64,000 bases of DNA, from positions 1 to 64,000 of the forward strand of contig VZRN01002235.1 in the NCBI GenBank assembly GCA_013397935.1, written 5' to 3'. The position numbers were made by a program, and so were the translations under genes. This DNA comes from Dasyornis broadbenti (lineage: Eukaryota; Chordata; Aves; Passeriformes; Dasyornithidae). The notes under the pieces were generated by a model, which was not told the DNA's origin, ran no database searches, and saw only the letters and a list, made by a program, of their open reading frames with translations. Numbering within the stretch: position 1 is the first letter of the stretch; each line of letters begins with the position of its first letter. Positions 50,581-61,560 of this stretch are shown here, piece after piece.

Positions 50581-53500
50581 TGTTTTTATATTGTAATTTG
50601 ATTTTCTAGATTTTCCCTTCTGTTGTAAGCAACAGAAAAGTTGATCCTAGATTTCTTTAGGTCATAAGCTTCTTTAAGCTGTGCTGTCATATTTTAAGGT
50701 ATTTTCCTAAACTGTCTTGAATATATCTGTGTATTCAGCAAAAGTAAACAGGGCTATGAAAACCCAAAGAATAGAAATGGTAGTAAACAAAAGCTGTGAA
50801 AGCATGTACACAGCCTGTTTCTCTGATCAGCTACAATATTTTTACATCCCCATAAATTCTGTTGACTACAGGCAGGTTTTTGCAGACATGGCCTGGAGAG
50901 CCTTAAAGAGGGGAGGGAGAACCAGGCCTTTTGTCTAGTGCTCAGCTGCCATCAATTATTTAGGAGGAAAATTATGTGACATTTTTCTTTCAATTATGCT
51001 GTTTAACAAGGCTTGGAAGTTAATACTGACCAGGAGATGTTTTATCCAAGATATGCTGTAAAATGCTCTGCTCTCTGTAGAATATATCTCCCTTGGCTCT
51101 CAATTAATGACTGCAGCCATGCAGCCGCACTAAACTGACTAATCTCACTTGACTGGATCTGAAAGCACCTCTGTGTTTTTTAATAGATTTTTTTTTATTT
51201 TGCTCTTCTCTGAGTATTTTGAGAACTGTTTGTGCTAGACACACACTAATAAAAATTTGTCAAATCTGTCAGAAGGCTTGACTCCTAAAAGTAGTTATTC
51301 AAAGAGAGAAGTGTGTAAAAAACAGAAGGCATGCTGCTTTATTATTACTATGGGGACTGTGTGATCTTGTGCCTGACAATGATCTGTTTAAGATGTAAGA
51401 GTGGTGCTGTGAGCCTGTATCCAACACTATCTTTATTTTCATCCAGCAGTTTAGTTGTCAGCCTGGAAACTCACTCTTGCCTTTTGCCCTTGGCTTCACA
51501 GTTCAGCACAAGTGACTGAGTACATTCCCAAGCTGTGCATTTTACACACTCTGAACAGTAAGCAACCATTTAAATATTATGACATCTACTGAGGCATGCA
51601 ACAGATATAAAGAGGAAATGCTTAACAAGTATATTTTTTAAAAAGTCTTATTTCACATGAAGCTCTGCCTGGCATCACAGCTTCTGAAAAACAGCTATGA
51701 TTCACTCACTGGAAAACTCAAAAATGTGACTACAAATACAGTTCCTGGATTTGACAATCACCTGTCTCCCTTACAGCTCCGTTATTTGATATTTGCAAAC
51801 TTGATCATAAATTGTGAGTCTCCTTTGAAAAATAAGGTCATTCCTTCTCTTCAAAACATTTTTTTTTTCATTTTTGTGTCTAAGTGTTGTTGCAAACAAC
51901 ATCACTATGCTTATTTGACAGGTTTTGCTGTCTTTTCTTCAACCCCAGGAGTAGCAAAACATGCAGCATTAGGAGTTGCAGAGCTGTCCACTTGCACATC
52001 ACTGCCTAGTGTTCACTCACATTCTACCACAGATTTCAGATCAGCACTGAAAAATCCATCCTGACATCAGTCAGCGTAATATATCCTGATAGGCTATAAT
52101 TTCAGGAAGCATTGAAATCTGTGGAGATTATATGTATGCAATTCTGTTTGAAACATTTGTCTTTTGTAGATAATAATCCAGTCTATTCAAAAAGACTTCA
52201 GAAAATCTTTAATCTCTATTACTTAGGGTTTTTCCTATTCTTCTGTCACTTGGATTCCTTAATAGCCAGATTGATTGCTTTAAAATTCTGCTTTACCTTT
52301 GAGCCATTATACTTTATACATATTGGTTAAATCCCAGATTGAGTGGCAAAATGAAGGAACTGGACAGATTAATGTGATTCAACAAAGCCAGAGAAACTTA
52401 AGACTATACAAATTTTGAGTCTCATCTTCAGGCTGATTCAAAGTTATTTAAAGCATGAACTACAGCAAAAGAAATTGAGATTTCAGGAAGAGATGTTTAA
52501 TGGAGTGATTCATACAGCACTTGGGGATTCCCACATTAGGAATTTACGCATGTTGTTTGTTTTGGTACTTCTCATGGACTGCAACCCACCTCCTGCACTT
52601 CAGCTACAGAGGCACCTACTTATGTGCAAACCTGTTGAGTCTGTGTAGTCACTTAAAGCTGGCTGTTGTCACTCCAGATTGCCTCTGCAACCACATCCTG
52701 TAGAGATGCAACACAGAGCTTGCAGCCAAGGGAGAAGGCAGCCAGGAGGATGGCTTTCAGCCTCATTTTTGCTGGACCAGGACTTGGAGAGATCATCAGC
52801 ATATCTACAGCAGCCCTAGAAGAGTGCCTGCCTCCCAACAGACTCCACGCACCACGATCTGCTCTGATGTCTAGCTGAGGCAGCATGGCCCTTCCTGCTT
52901 GCTGTCTGACTCTGAGCAAGCCCTTTTCATTTGAGCTTCCCTGCCACAAGGCACTTCTTTGCAATCCTTCTAGAAAGAGAGGGTTTAGAATCCTTTCCTT
53001 GCATTCCAATCCTTTCATGCCTCAGGAAAGGGACCACCAAGGTGGAATGAGGATTTTGCTTTAAGAGTTGCAGCATCCCTCTCCTGCATGACCCGCAACA
53101 AAAATTGTCATCTGAGAAACAAAAAGAAAGAATCAGTGTTTGCAAGACTTTTATCCAGAAAGTAAAATCCTTGGAAATGAAAGCTGACCTCGATTTCCTC
53201 TTGCACAACTAAAATCACAGTATGTCCCTAATTTTCTCCAACCTGAGAATTTATCAGAGGCTCATGGTGGGGCAGATGATCTATCAGCAGACACGGCTCT
53301 GTGAAATCATCTTGCCCCCTTTACAAGTAAGTGGTACATTAAGTTTCCCTTGGAGTATCAGGAACACTGTTTCCTTTCTTCAAGAAACAGTGATTTTTAT
53401 TTTTTCAGTCCTGCAGCAAATTAGAAATACATAGGAGCATTTCAACAAACTAGGCAAGCCAGTTGGTCTAGATCATGATCCCTTCTTCACTTTTATAGTT

Positions 53501-56500
53501 ATCTTCCTTCAAGATAGAGATTTAAAATGTGACCACAATTCCTCTTAAGTGTCTCATCAGAGCTACAGAGTATGACATTTCACACAGAAGTGGCTTTGAA
53601 AACATTTGTGTGATTCAATGTGAAAAATTTCCATTATCCCAGAGGAATTTTATAGAAGAGTGAAATCTCAGGTACATGAAATAACCAAAAAGGGAATAGA
53701 AATATTTCCCCCAGTAAATTTTTCACATAAAAATATCCTCTTTGTTTTAAAAGTCTCTGTTAAAAGCAAAATGTAATAAAGACAGAAATAAATCCATGTG
53801 TAATAGTCATGGTTTAGGTATTTATCTTACCTTATATTTATGAATTGTTGAGCTATACTTTTTTGTAATAAATGGTGAGAAATTGATCTATCTCCATGCT
53901 TCCAGCAATTTGATCCACATTCTGTGTACTTGCTATTTCATTTCTTTTTCAAAGAAAAGCCAGCAAGGAATTGATTGACACACATTGGCTATGGCTATGC
54001 ACAGTTTCATCTAGGATGGATTTCAGAGACCACACACTTTTTCATTTTGAAAGACTGTGTTTCTATTTGAAAAATAACATACATTACTGCACAGGTGGTT
54101 TTTTTCATTAGGACCATCTTTTCTCTGTCATTACCATTTATAGGAGCAGAGTACTCTACAGCACCTGCAAAATTTGTGTATCTTCACACACATAACAAGA
54201 AATACTTATGCAGTCTCACATGGTGTGACAGTTAGGAAAAACAGAGCTTTACATGGTGAGCCCGGGTGAGCTACATATGCATATCCTATGAAATACACTA
54301 AAACTAATACATTAAAATGGAAAACAGTGTCTATTTATTTTAATGATGCTGGCCTTAGGATATCCTCACTTCTTATTAAAGTCCTCTTATTCTCCTTTGT
54401 AAAAAGAATAAATGGCAAATATTATAGAAAGTTGTTACCAAAACTGTATTACTATCAAAACCAATCAAATAATTTCCATGTACACAAAAGAAAGATGAGA
54501 TGGTGGAACATGTAAGCTCATAGAAAATAATCTCAAAATAAATTTAGTATATCTAGGAAGACTGGAATCCAAAATTAAGAGCATTGCTCTGATTTTCATC
54601 TGGTCCACTGTTTACAATACCAGCATTTATTTGGTTATCCTCTAGGCTTTATCCCAGTAAATTAAACTTCATCAATACAAATAAATTTAGACAAAAGGCC
54701 ATAATTTTGGCCTTTCTTATGCAATTAGGAAAGTCAGATGAGTGAAGACAATGACCTTCAGCTGGGAAACATGTATGACTCAACACAACCTAAAGAGCAG
54801 AAGTGGGAAAAAAACAGAGTAATAGCATGCAATTGTGGAAAAATTGAGATTATTTGTGGAAGAGAGAGCAACTATAGGATATGTAGCAATATGTAGGAAT
54901 AATACATGAAACACTGATGAGACAATTAATATTTAGCTGCACAGTCGGAAGCATATCTGACCTGTGATACCACTTGATGCCTTACTTAGTGTCAGAGGAA
55001 GTGTTTTCTCAAGGGAATAGCTCCATGACTCGCCAAAGTCTTTATAAAGCTGACCTCTCATGAAAACGCATTATCATGTGACAGACACTCCAGCAACAGA
55101 CTAGCTTCAAGAGAAATAAAATAAAAATAGGACATTTTGGGTTTTAATTCAATAATCTGTCTCTTCTAATTACAAGGCTACCTGTCAGTACATCTTTTAG
55201 ATTGCAGTGCTGCCTCCAAAAAAAGCTACAGCATTGGTTTAAATGTTGAGATAGTTGAACTGTTAAAAGCTGCCTTGAATGAATCTAATGTTTAGCAGAG
55301 TAAATCATGATATAAATTCAAATTTTCTTTGAAGAATTGTTCTATACCTTTTCTGCAAAAGAATACACAGTATTAGTATGTAACATTTTCTGATGTAAAA
55401 AGTTAATAATTTAACAGAAATGTGTATTTTTTGTGTTTATTGATCAGAAGCTTAATTTAGTAATTTGAAGCCTATCTCCAAAGCAGAGTTAGTATTAGAA
55501 CCTTATCAACATTAATTTTGAAGTACTTCTTAACTATCAAACCACCAAATTTTAATCTATTTAGCAATTATTTCCTATCTAGAACTTGCAGTGAATTCCA
55601 GGTAAGAATTACTGCTTGTTTAGAATGAAAATAATTTAATAGGAGAACCCAGGAACTATGGGCAACCTATATATTTTTCTTTTTTTAATGCAAAACACTT
55701 TCCATAGATGCCTCTTAATGACTGGAAGAGCTCATGGCCACAGAACTCTAACTACATAATTGGCTTACAGATGAAAAAAACCCACAAAGCAACTATCTGC
55801 TTGTATGTAATGTTGTAAAGTCTTTTAACTGTATTTGTCAAACATCATGATTTATGACAGACAGCAAAAAGGGTGCATGAATACTGTATTATTGTGGGTT
55901 GAGAACAGATTACAGTACTTAGATGGCTTTTATGTCCAGTCACACAGAGTAACACTATATATATCAATGCCAGGTTTAGGACATTATAGAGGTTCTGTGC
56001 CAGACTGAGAAATCTCTAGACATGAAAAGCTGTTCCTATAAAATGTAATAATTGTGAAGGTGACAGGTAATCTACACTTGGATTCAATATACTTTTTACA
56101 AAAAATATAGAGTTAGTACCCAAAGTTTTACATTTCCTTTAAGAAGGGAATGGACAAGTTCTCTGTGAAATACAAATTTCTTCTCTTTAACAGCATGACA
56201 AAAAAGGGGTCTGTCTCACAGCGCTGAATCTTTCCCCCACTTTTTTCACAGAAGTGCAACACCTCACGCATGGTGGACACTCTAGTGCACGGTCGCAGCC
56301 TCCTCACTGCAAGGCAATGGGGCAGTGCACAGCAGCCATCCCTACGCTGCTGAAGTTGGTGGTAGGAGCACACATAGCCAGCACGACCCTGAGCCTTTCA
56401 GGAAGGTTCCAGTAGACTTCAAGTCACAGCTGTTTTGAACATCCTTTTCACATTTTTGTTACATATTACTAAAATTCAGCATTTTTCAGCATCACAAAAC

Positions 56501-56631
56501 AGGTCCAGGACCTGAATGTAACTACCAAAGCCATTGTGTATTTGTTACTGGCTTAGAAAGGATGCTTGCTAGAAATGCCTGAAAAGGAGAGAAGCAACAT
56601 GTCATTCTGCATGGTAAGTCATGGTCTCTGA
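50579..56631. other. Non-coding AT-rich DNA; one weak ORF candidate
   Basis: No transposon recognised. The only open frame I would single out is at 52653-52766 (separate entry). A plus ORF of 135 codons at 51657-52064 is without motif. Confidence 0.5.
52653..52766 (-). other. Candidate small ORF with signal-peptide-like N-terminus
   Basis: Reading minus from ATG at 52766 gives 37 residues starting MRLKAILLAAFSLGCKLCVA and ending before TAA at 52653. The pattern is a basic n-region (R2, K4), a hydrophobic core of about 10 residues and a small-residue cleavage region (C-V-A-S). The ATG has A at -3 (CAAAAATGAGG). The same frame stays open upstream to 53018 (121 codons in all), but the upstream part looks non-coding. 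No family is recognised, I see no strong splice donor, and a frame this short can arise by chance. It is the only frame here with a protein-like feature outside a repeat. Confidence 0.15.
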
Positions 56632-56880
56632 GAGTCACAGAATGGTTGAGGCTGGCAGGGACCTCTGGATGTCGTCTGGTCGTCCCCCTGCTCAAGCAGG
56701 GCCACCTAAAGCCAGATGCCTTAGACCGTGTCAGTACAGCTCTGCCATGTCTCCGAGGTGTAAGACTCCACAATTTCTCTAGACAACCTGAAACAGTGCT
56801 CAGTCACCCTCACATTCCTGATGTTCAGGAGGAACCTTCCTGTCACAGTTCACTACTATCTGACTGGGTTCTTTTGGATA
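56632..56880 (-). mobile_element. CR1 LINE, 5'-truncated 3' fragment (about 250 bp)
   Basis: AGTCACAGAATGGTTGAGG, then 'ctggcagggacctctggat', 'ctgctcaagcagggccacct' and 'tgatgttcaggaggaacctt' are antisense CR1 3' UTR and C-terminal coding sequence. Compared with remembered copies, a few dozen bases are missing between 'cagtcaccctcaca' and 'ttcctgatgttcag'. ORFs at 56522-56888 are shadows. The 3' wording resembles that of the long plus-strand CR1 at 60380-63387, suggesting the same subfamily. Confidence 0.92.
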
Positions 56881-57690
56881 TTCCATAAATGGAATGTTTA
56901 ATGTTCAACGGCAAATTTGCTTATTTGAAGATACTTGATGGTACATGAAATTTCTGGTTTAGGAGACTGAAACAAAATATATTACATAACACAATACAAA
57001 TGTAAATTACACTTATCAAAAGGTATGTAGCAACTGCAGCAAACAGTTTAACCACGAGTGGGAATCCCACCACCGGTCTCTCTAATGTACTCAACATGAC
57101 ACTGGGCATTTCCAGTTTCTGGGAAAGCATCTGTGAGTTGAAGGCATCTCAAGCCAGTTGATTTCTATGAAATTCTTTTATTAGTTCAGTTTTTGTACTC
57201 AATATTGGGCTGAGCCCCTTGTTCTCTCTTGCCATGCTGGCCTGCCGGAACCAGGGAAACATTCATGCTCTTGGAATAAACTGATGGAGAAACCTTTCCA
57301 CCACTGGCCGGTCACCCCTTGTCAGTTGATAGCTGGTCTATAACAAAGGTCACTCTCAGATACCCTTGGTGTTGAGACCAAGTCAGCTTCTTTGCAACAG
57401 TTGTGGTCAGTCCCGGGCTACCTTCTTCCCTGAGCTTCATGGACACATTGCCCTGGCCCATCTCCTCTGGGCCTCCTTCCTTGGCAGGTCAGTCACCAGT
57501 GACCATACAGTGAAAGTGAGAAGATGAGGGAGGGCACCCCTGTGAACACCTCTGCATGGTGGACACCTACTCTTCCCCATCATCGATATTGTGTATGGGA
57601 TGGGATGCTCTGAACTGAAGAGCAAATGGGGACACTGATGATGTCACCGAAACTGCAGGAAAAACAAAAACCCTCCAATACAATTTTTAA
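56881..57690. other. Unclassified stretch, GC-richer half at 57180-57650
   Basis: From about 57180 to 57650 the DNA is clearly GC-richer than around it. On the minus strand an AATAAA (TTTATT on plus at about 57177) lies at its low-coordinate end, as in an LTR or the 3' end of a processed transcript. I could not find TG...CA ends with a duplication or a readable protein. It may be a further LTR or retroviral piece, given the two LTRs next to it, but this is inference only. Confidence 0.35.
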
Positions 57691-57712
57691 TGTTAGAGAG
57701 TCAAGGCATTGC

Positions 57713-57718
57713 TTTATT
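57713..57718 (-). terminator. AATAAA polyadenylation signal of the 57691 LTR
   Basis: TTTATT on plus equals AATAAA on minus, 22 bp from the LTR 3' end and downstream of the TATAAAG, the spacing seen in retroviral R regions. Confidence 0.65.
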
Positions 57719-57842
57719 TTCTGGCCAGGATGTTGTTCTGGCCAGGATGTGCCACAGAAATAATCTCATCCACACATAGCCCGGTTGTGTAGAGAGAATC
57801 ATTCTACGAAAAACACACACATTTACCAGATTTTCCCCCAAA

Positions 57843-57849
57843 CTTTATA
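57843..57849 (-). promoter_or_regulatory. TATAAAG box of the 57691 LTR
   Basis: CTTTATA on plus reads TATAAAG on minus. CCAAT motifs lie 38 and 78 bp upstream, which together look like a complete retroviral core promoter. Confidence 0.65.
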
Positions 57850-58287
57850 CAGTCAAAACCCATAGAGATGTATTGCTTTAAAGTTCATTGGTCCAGAGTT
57901 GAGCAACTTCCAGTATTCAGTTTCTTATTGGATCCCAATCTCCTCACCTCCGATGTTAATTAGACTTTCATTCTTCAATTTTCTTATCAGTCCTTTCCGG
58001 AGCAGATGTCTCCCACTCTGCTAGGAGTGGCTCCTTGGATAGATATTTGTAGATGATGCATCTGGGGTATATGTTTATTTGTACATGGCTGATGTTTGTA
58101 GATAGCTACTGATGTTCCATTGATGTTCTGTTGATTGCCTTTTATCTTTCTGGGTATCTCTGGGCTACTCCCAGGCTGTTGGGATGCTGAGCTCACCAGG
58201 CCTCACCTGGAGAAACAACGCCCTGGAAAGAAACTTCAGTTCTCTTCCCCCGGGGCAAAGGTGGACAAACATGGCCAAGGTTATACA

Positions 58288-58717
58288 AAAATTTTTAAAC
58301 CGGTATGTTTTCCAAAAATGTCAACTTCAATGTTAGTAAATCTTGATTTATTTTTGGTTTTGTTTATTTGCTTGGTTGTTTGGGGTTTGTTGTAGGTTTT
58401 TTTTGTTTGTTTTGTTTTAATGTAAACGAAATATAAATGGAAGGTCTGCTGATTCCTCCCAGAGGTGATATTCTTGCTCACTCCTGGGATTTGTGCACCC
58501 CATGTTGGAGCCCAAGGGAGAGAAAACTGGAGGGTGGCACAATCTGCATCTCATCTACAGAAGACCGTGTTACAAGGCCAGAAGTTTTCAACACCCGCCT
58601 CAGTATAAGTGGTGTCCACAGCTCAGGCTCAACATTTTTAAGAATTTTGTTGGGTTTTGACAGGAAGTGTGTTTCCACCTTCGAAACTTATTTGAACGTA
58701 TTTGAAGTGCTAGTGTA
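58288..58717. other. Spacer between two LTRs, with T/G-rich tract
   Basis: A TTTG-rich low-complexity tract lies at about 58350-58422. The remainder, 58440-58717, is unassigned; a plus ORF of 101 codons at 58437-58742 has no motif. Confidence 0.5.
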
Positions 58718-59196
58718 TGCTGATTTGAGAGTAAAACGGTGAGAGAAATTAACCCCACACAAATAGGTTTTAAGTCTGGGTTACAATTTAATGGAAAGGT
58801 TACAATAAATTAAATTATACAGAAAACCTGGTTTAAACCCACAAAGTGAGAGTACAACCTGGCCCCTGTTGGTCAGGGCGGTGGTCGCAGTCTGATTCAG
58901 CAGTGCTTGAAGTGTTGTTGCAGTCCTGTTGAAAGCAGAGGTCCTGTGGAAGTTTGGGTCTTCCCAAACTGGGAATGTCCAGAGGTAGCGCTGGTGTCCC
59001 AGTGCCCAAACCCCGAGATTATAATACCTTCAAAGTCCAGGCAGGAATGTTCAGCACTTCCCCCAAGGCGGGGAGCTTCACGGTGCCATGATGTAGTCCT
59101 ATGAGTCACAGGATATTTTTGGAGTCCTTGATGATCTTTGTAGCCCTTGATTGTGGTAATGTCACTCAGTTCATTATGGCCCATTGGCAGAGACAA

Positions 59197-59254
59197 CCCC
59201 CTCAGGATGGGTGGGACTGTGCTGTGCCCCCTCAGGATGGGTGGGACTGTGCTG
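59197..59254. repeat. 30-bp tandem duplication in LTR U3
   Basis: The unit starting CCCCCTCAGGATGGGTGGGA (offset by a base) occurs twice with period 30; the second copy matches the first for 28 bases. U3 direct repeats are often enhancer duplications in retroviruses. Confidence 0.88.
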
Positions 59255-59292
59255 CTTCTTCCCTGGAGGGAGTTATCAGGGCTGAGTCATTG

Positions 59293-59349
59293 GTGAGAAG
59301 GAAAAGAAACATTACCCTGCCTCACCGGGTTGTTTCTTTTCCTTATCAC
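59293..59349. repeat. 18-bp inverted repeat with 21-bp loop in LTR U3
   Basis: GTGAGAAGGAAAAGAAAC at 59293-59310 pairs with GTTTCTTTTCCTTATCAC at 59332-59349, 17 of 18 positions. It would form a strong cruciform or RNA hairpin near the start of the LTR. Confidence 0.85.
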
Positions 59350-59429
59350 ACGTAACCCCCAGCTTGTAGCCTGAGGAGGTGGGGTGTGCAACAGACAGCT
59401 GTTGTAAACAACTCACCATTAACAGTGTA

Positions 59430-60379
59430 CCAGGAATAATGTGGATGGGTGCAGAACACAGAGTTCAGTTACACCTTTGGCACTCTTTCTCCTGTAACCA
59501 TAACATAGTGCTATGATATTTGAACAGAAATCAGAAGGGTTTTAAACTCAGTCACTTATCTTGGTATAGAGAGTACTGTGTTGATTGAAATGTGTAATTT
59601 TGGTTGTTATGGCTTTCCTTTGTAGAATTTTTATTATAGTAAATTGTGTAGAATATTTTGCCTCACTTTTGACATTTTATTTTTTACAATATAATCGCAT
59701 TTAAATGACCATCATCATACTGTTAGCACACAGGAAACAAATAATTGCTTATCTTAAAAGCTTTTTTTTCGACCTGTCAGTCCTCCACAAAAGCACAACA
59801 AATATGTATCTGACATTAATATTTTTTTCACCTAGAGAAGTCACAAAGTTGTTCTGAGAACCTTTTAAGTATTTAGAAGTCATCGTCCATCCGTATATTT
59901 GCCAGCACAGTACAAGGACTTCTCTTGAATTTGCAGTTGTGCTGGGGAAGTGTTTTGATTCTTGATTTAGACTGCGGTCTCCCACAGGTCCCAGGGTTTC
60001 TGGCTGAAAGATAAAGCTTCATGCTTTATGTTTTCTTGCAGCAAAGCAGTATTACACACCACACACTGTGCTCCAGTCCATAGGTTTTTGAAAACAAGTA
60101 CGCCCAGTACTTATTTTGTTGGTCTTCTGGCACTTGAGCACTATTTCCTGAGGGAAGGAGCCAAGCTGTATACATTTCAGCTTCTCTTTGTTGCACAAAC
60201 TATGTGGCACTCCCAGGGAATACTTACAGTAGTGTGAAGTAATAGACTGAGTTTTTATATACAACTATCTGAATATTTGGCACCTGGTATTGCACCATAA
60301 ATCCATGCTGGCATTCAAACAAATCCTGTGTTCTCTGAATAACCTACCCAACACTGGATGCAGAATTAAATAAAGCCCT
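59430..60379. other. Non-coding spacer, no gene seen
   Basis: AT-rich, no repeat recognised, ORFs at most 78 codons. It ends where CR1 endonuclease-coding similarity begins. Confidence 0.55.
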
Positions 60380-61200
60380 CAAACACTGGTTATCATGGGG
60401 GATTTTAACTACCCTGACATCTGCTGGAGAAGCAACACAGCGAATCACAAACAGTCCAGGAGCTTCCTGGAAAGCATTGACAACTTCCTGACACAGGTGG
60501 TAGAGAATCCCTCAAGCAATCATGTGCTGCTGGAACTTATACTATGAAAGATGAAATCTTTGTTGTAGATGTGATGGTTGGGGGCAGCCTTGGCTGTAGT
60601 GACCATGTGAGTGTGGATTGTTTGAGGCTAAAGAGCTACCTTTAGCCTCATCAGGGATCTTCTTGGAAGAATCACAAGTGAACAGGCCCTGCAGGGAAGG
60701 GGGTTCCAAGAGCTGGTTGCTATTCAAGGACCACTTCCTCCAGGCTCAAGAACAGGACATCACAATGAGCAAGAGATTGGGCAGAGAAGGCAAGATACCT
60801 GCATGGATGAATAAAGAACTCCTGTTATAACTCAAGTGTGAGCAGAAAAGACACAGGAGCTGGAAGCAATGTCAGGCCACTTGGAATGAGCAGAGAGAAG
60901 TTGACAAAGTACAAATGAGAGAAGGAAGGCCAAAGTCCATTAGGTGTTAAATCTGACCAAGGATATCAAGGACAATCAAAAGAGTGTCTTCAAACACATC
61001 AATAACCAAAGGAAAATTAAGGATAATGTGGGCTCATTACTAAATGAAGGGGAGACCCTAGTGTCATGGGGTGATGTTATGGTAATCTTGTATTCCATAT
61101 CATCTGCTTTATGCTCAGACAATGTGCTCTGTAGCTTTAAGAAGCTGGCAGGAGCTCTGCTGGGCGGGTTGTTTTGAAAACCCTCCCCCCAGGTGTTTTG

Positions 61201-61208
61201 CTTTAAAA
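61201..61208 (+). promoter_or_regulatory. TATA-like TTTAAAAG of the nested LTR
   Basis: TTTAAAAG lies about 140 bp into the LTR and 350 bp before its AATAAA. Position fits a core promoter at the U3/R boundary, though the R region would be long. Confidence 0.4.
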
Positions 61209-61554
61209 GCACGGAGGGGGAAGATGGGGGGTTGGGGGCTGGGTTTCTTGTTTTTCCTGGCTTCCAGCAGAGGCAGCGGTGGCAAGAGAGGACTCCTGCA
61301 TTCTTCTTTTGGACTGTTTATTCCCGACTTGCTTTCTCCTCCGAGACATCAGATAATCCCCGAGAGGAAGCAGGCAAGAATCCTCCAAGAGGCCACCTGA
61401 GGGACGTTCTCTGGCCCCGCAGGACCTCCGGTGGGGGGAAGCTACACCCAAGAAGAACAGGACACTAAAACCTATCGGACTGTTCACTCAGGTTTAATAA
61501 GTCCTTTGCTCTTTCCTGTGTTCTGTGGGCATTTTGCTTTGTTTTGTTTTGTTA

Positions 61555-61560
61555 AATAAA
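61555..61560 (+). terminator. AATAAA polyadenylation signal of the nested LTR
   Basis: AATAAA within TTAAATAAATAAG, followed by T/GT-rich sequence, 131 bp before the LTR end. Confidence 0.65.

Larger units (their letters stand above)
57691..58287 (-). mobile_element. Endogenous retrovirus LTR, about 597 bp
   Basis: On the minus strand it starts TGTATAACCTTGGCCATG and ends CCTTGACTCTCTAACA. Promoter order is right: two CCAAT boxes (plus ATTGG at 57927 and 57887), TATAAAG (plus 57843-57849), then AATAAA (plus 57713-57718) about 20 bp before the 3' end. A 17-bp tandem unit (CTGGCCAGGATGTTGTT) lies at 57721-57753. There is no exact flanking duplication, but AATTTTTAA lies directly left of the LTR (57682-57690) and again at 58290-58298, two bases beyond the right end. 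The left boundary is firm; the right one could be a few bases off. Family not named. Confidence 0.75.
58718..59424 (-). mobile_element. Endogenous retrovirus solo LTR, about 707 bp, with TSD GTGTA
   Basis: Minus-strand start TGTTAATGGTGAGTTGTTTA and end ACTCTCAAATCAGCA give TG...CA termini. GTGTA lies on both sides (58713-58717 and 59425-59429), a 5-bp target duplication. Inside, on minus, are a TATA-like ATTATAAT (plus 59018-59025) and ATTAAA (plus 58787-58792) as a likely polyadenylation signal. U3 holds a 30-bp tandem duplication and an 18-bp inverted repeat (separate entries). No internal retroviral genes flank it. ORFs at 58897-59355 are shadows. I chose the ends by testing several TG/CA pairs, so the duplication is somewhat less certain than at the other two solo LTRs. 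Confidence 0.7.

Noticed and set aside
51657..52064. 135-codon plus ORF
   Set aside because: No recognisable domain or signal peptide, and composition like surrounding non-coding DNA.
57691..59424. The two adjacent minus-strand LTRs as 5' and 3' LTRs of one provirus
   Set aside because: Their sequences differ from end to end and the 430 bp between them shows no primer-binding site, polypurine tract or retroviral gene.
61122..61487. Overlapping ORFs of about 92 codons
   Set aside because: Inside the nested LTR, created by its GC-rich R-region sequence.
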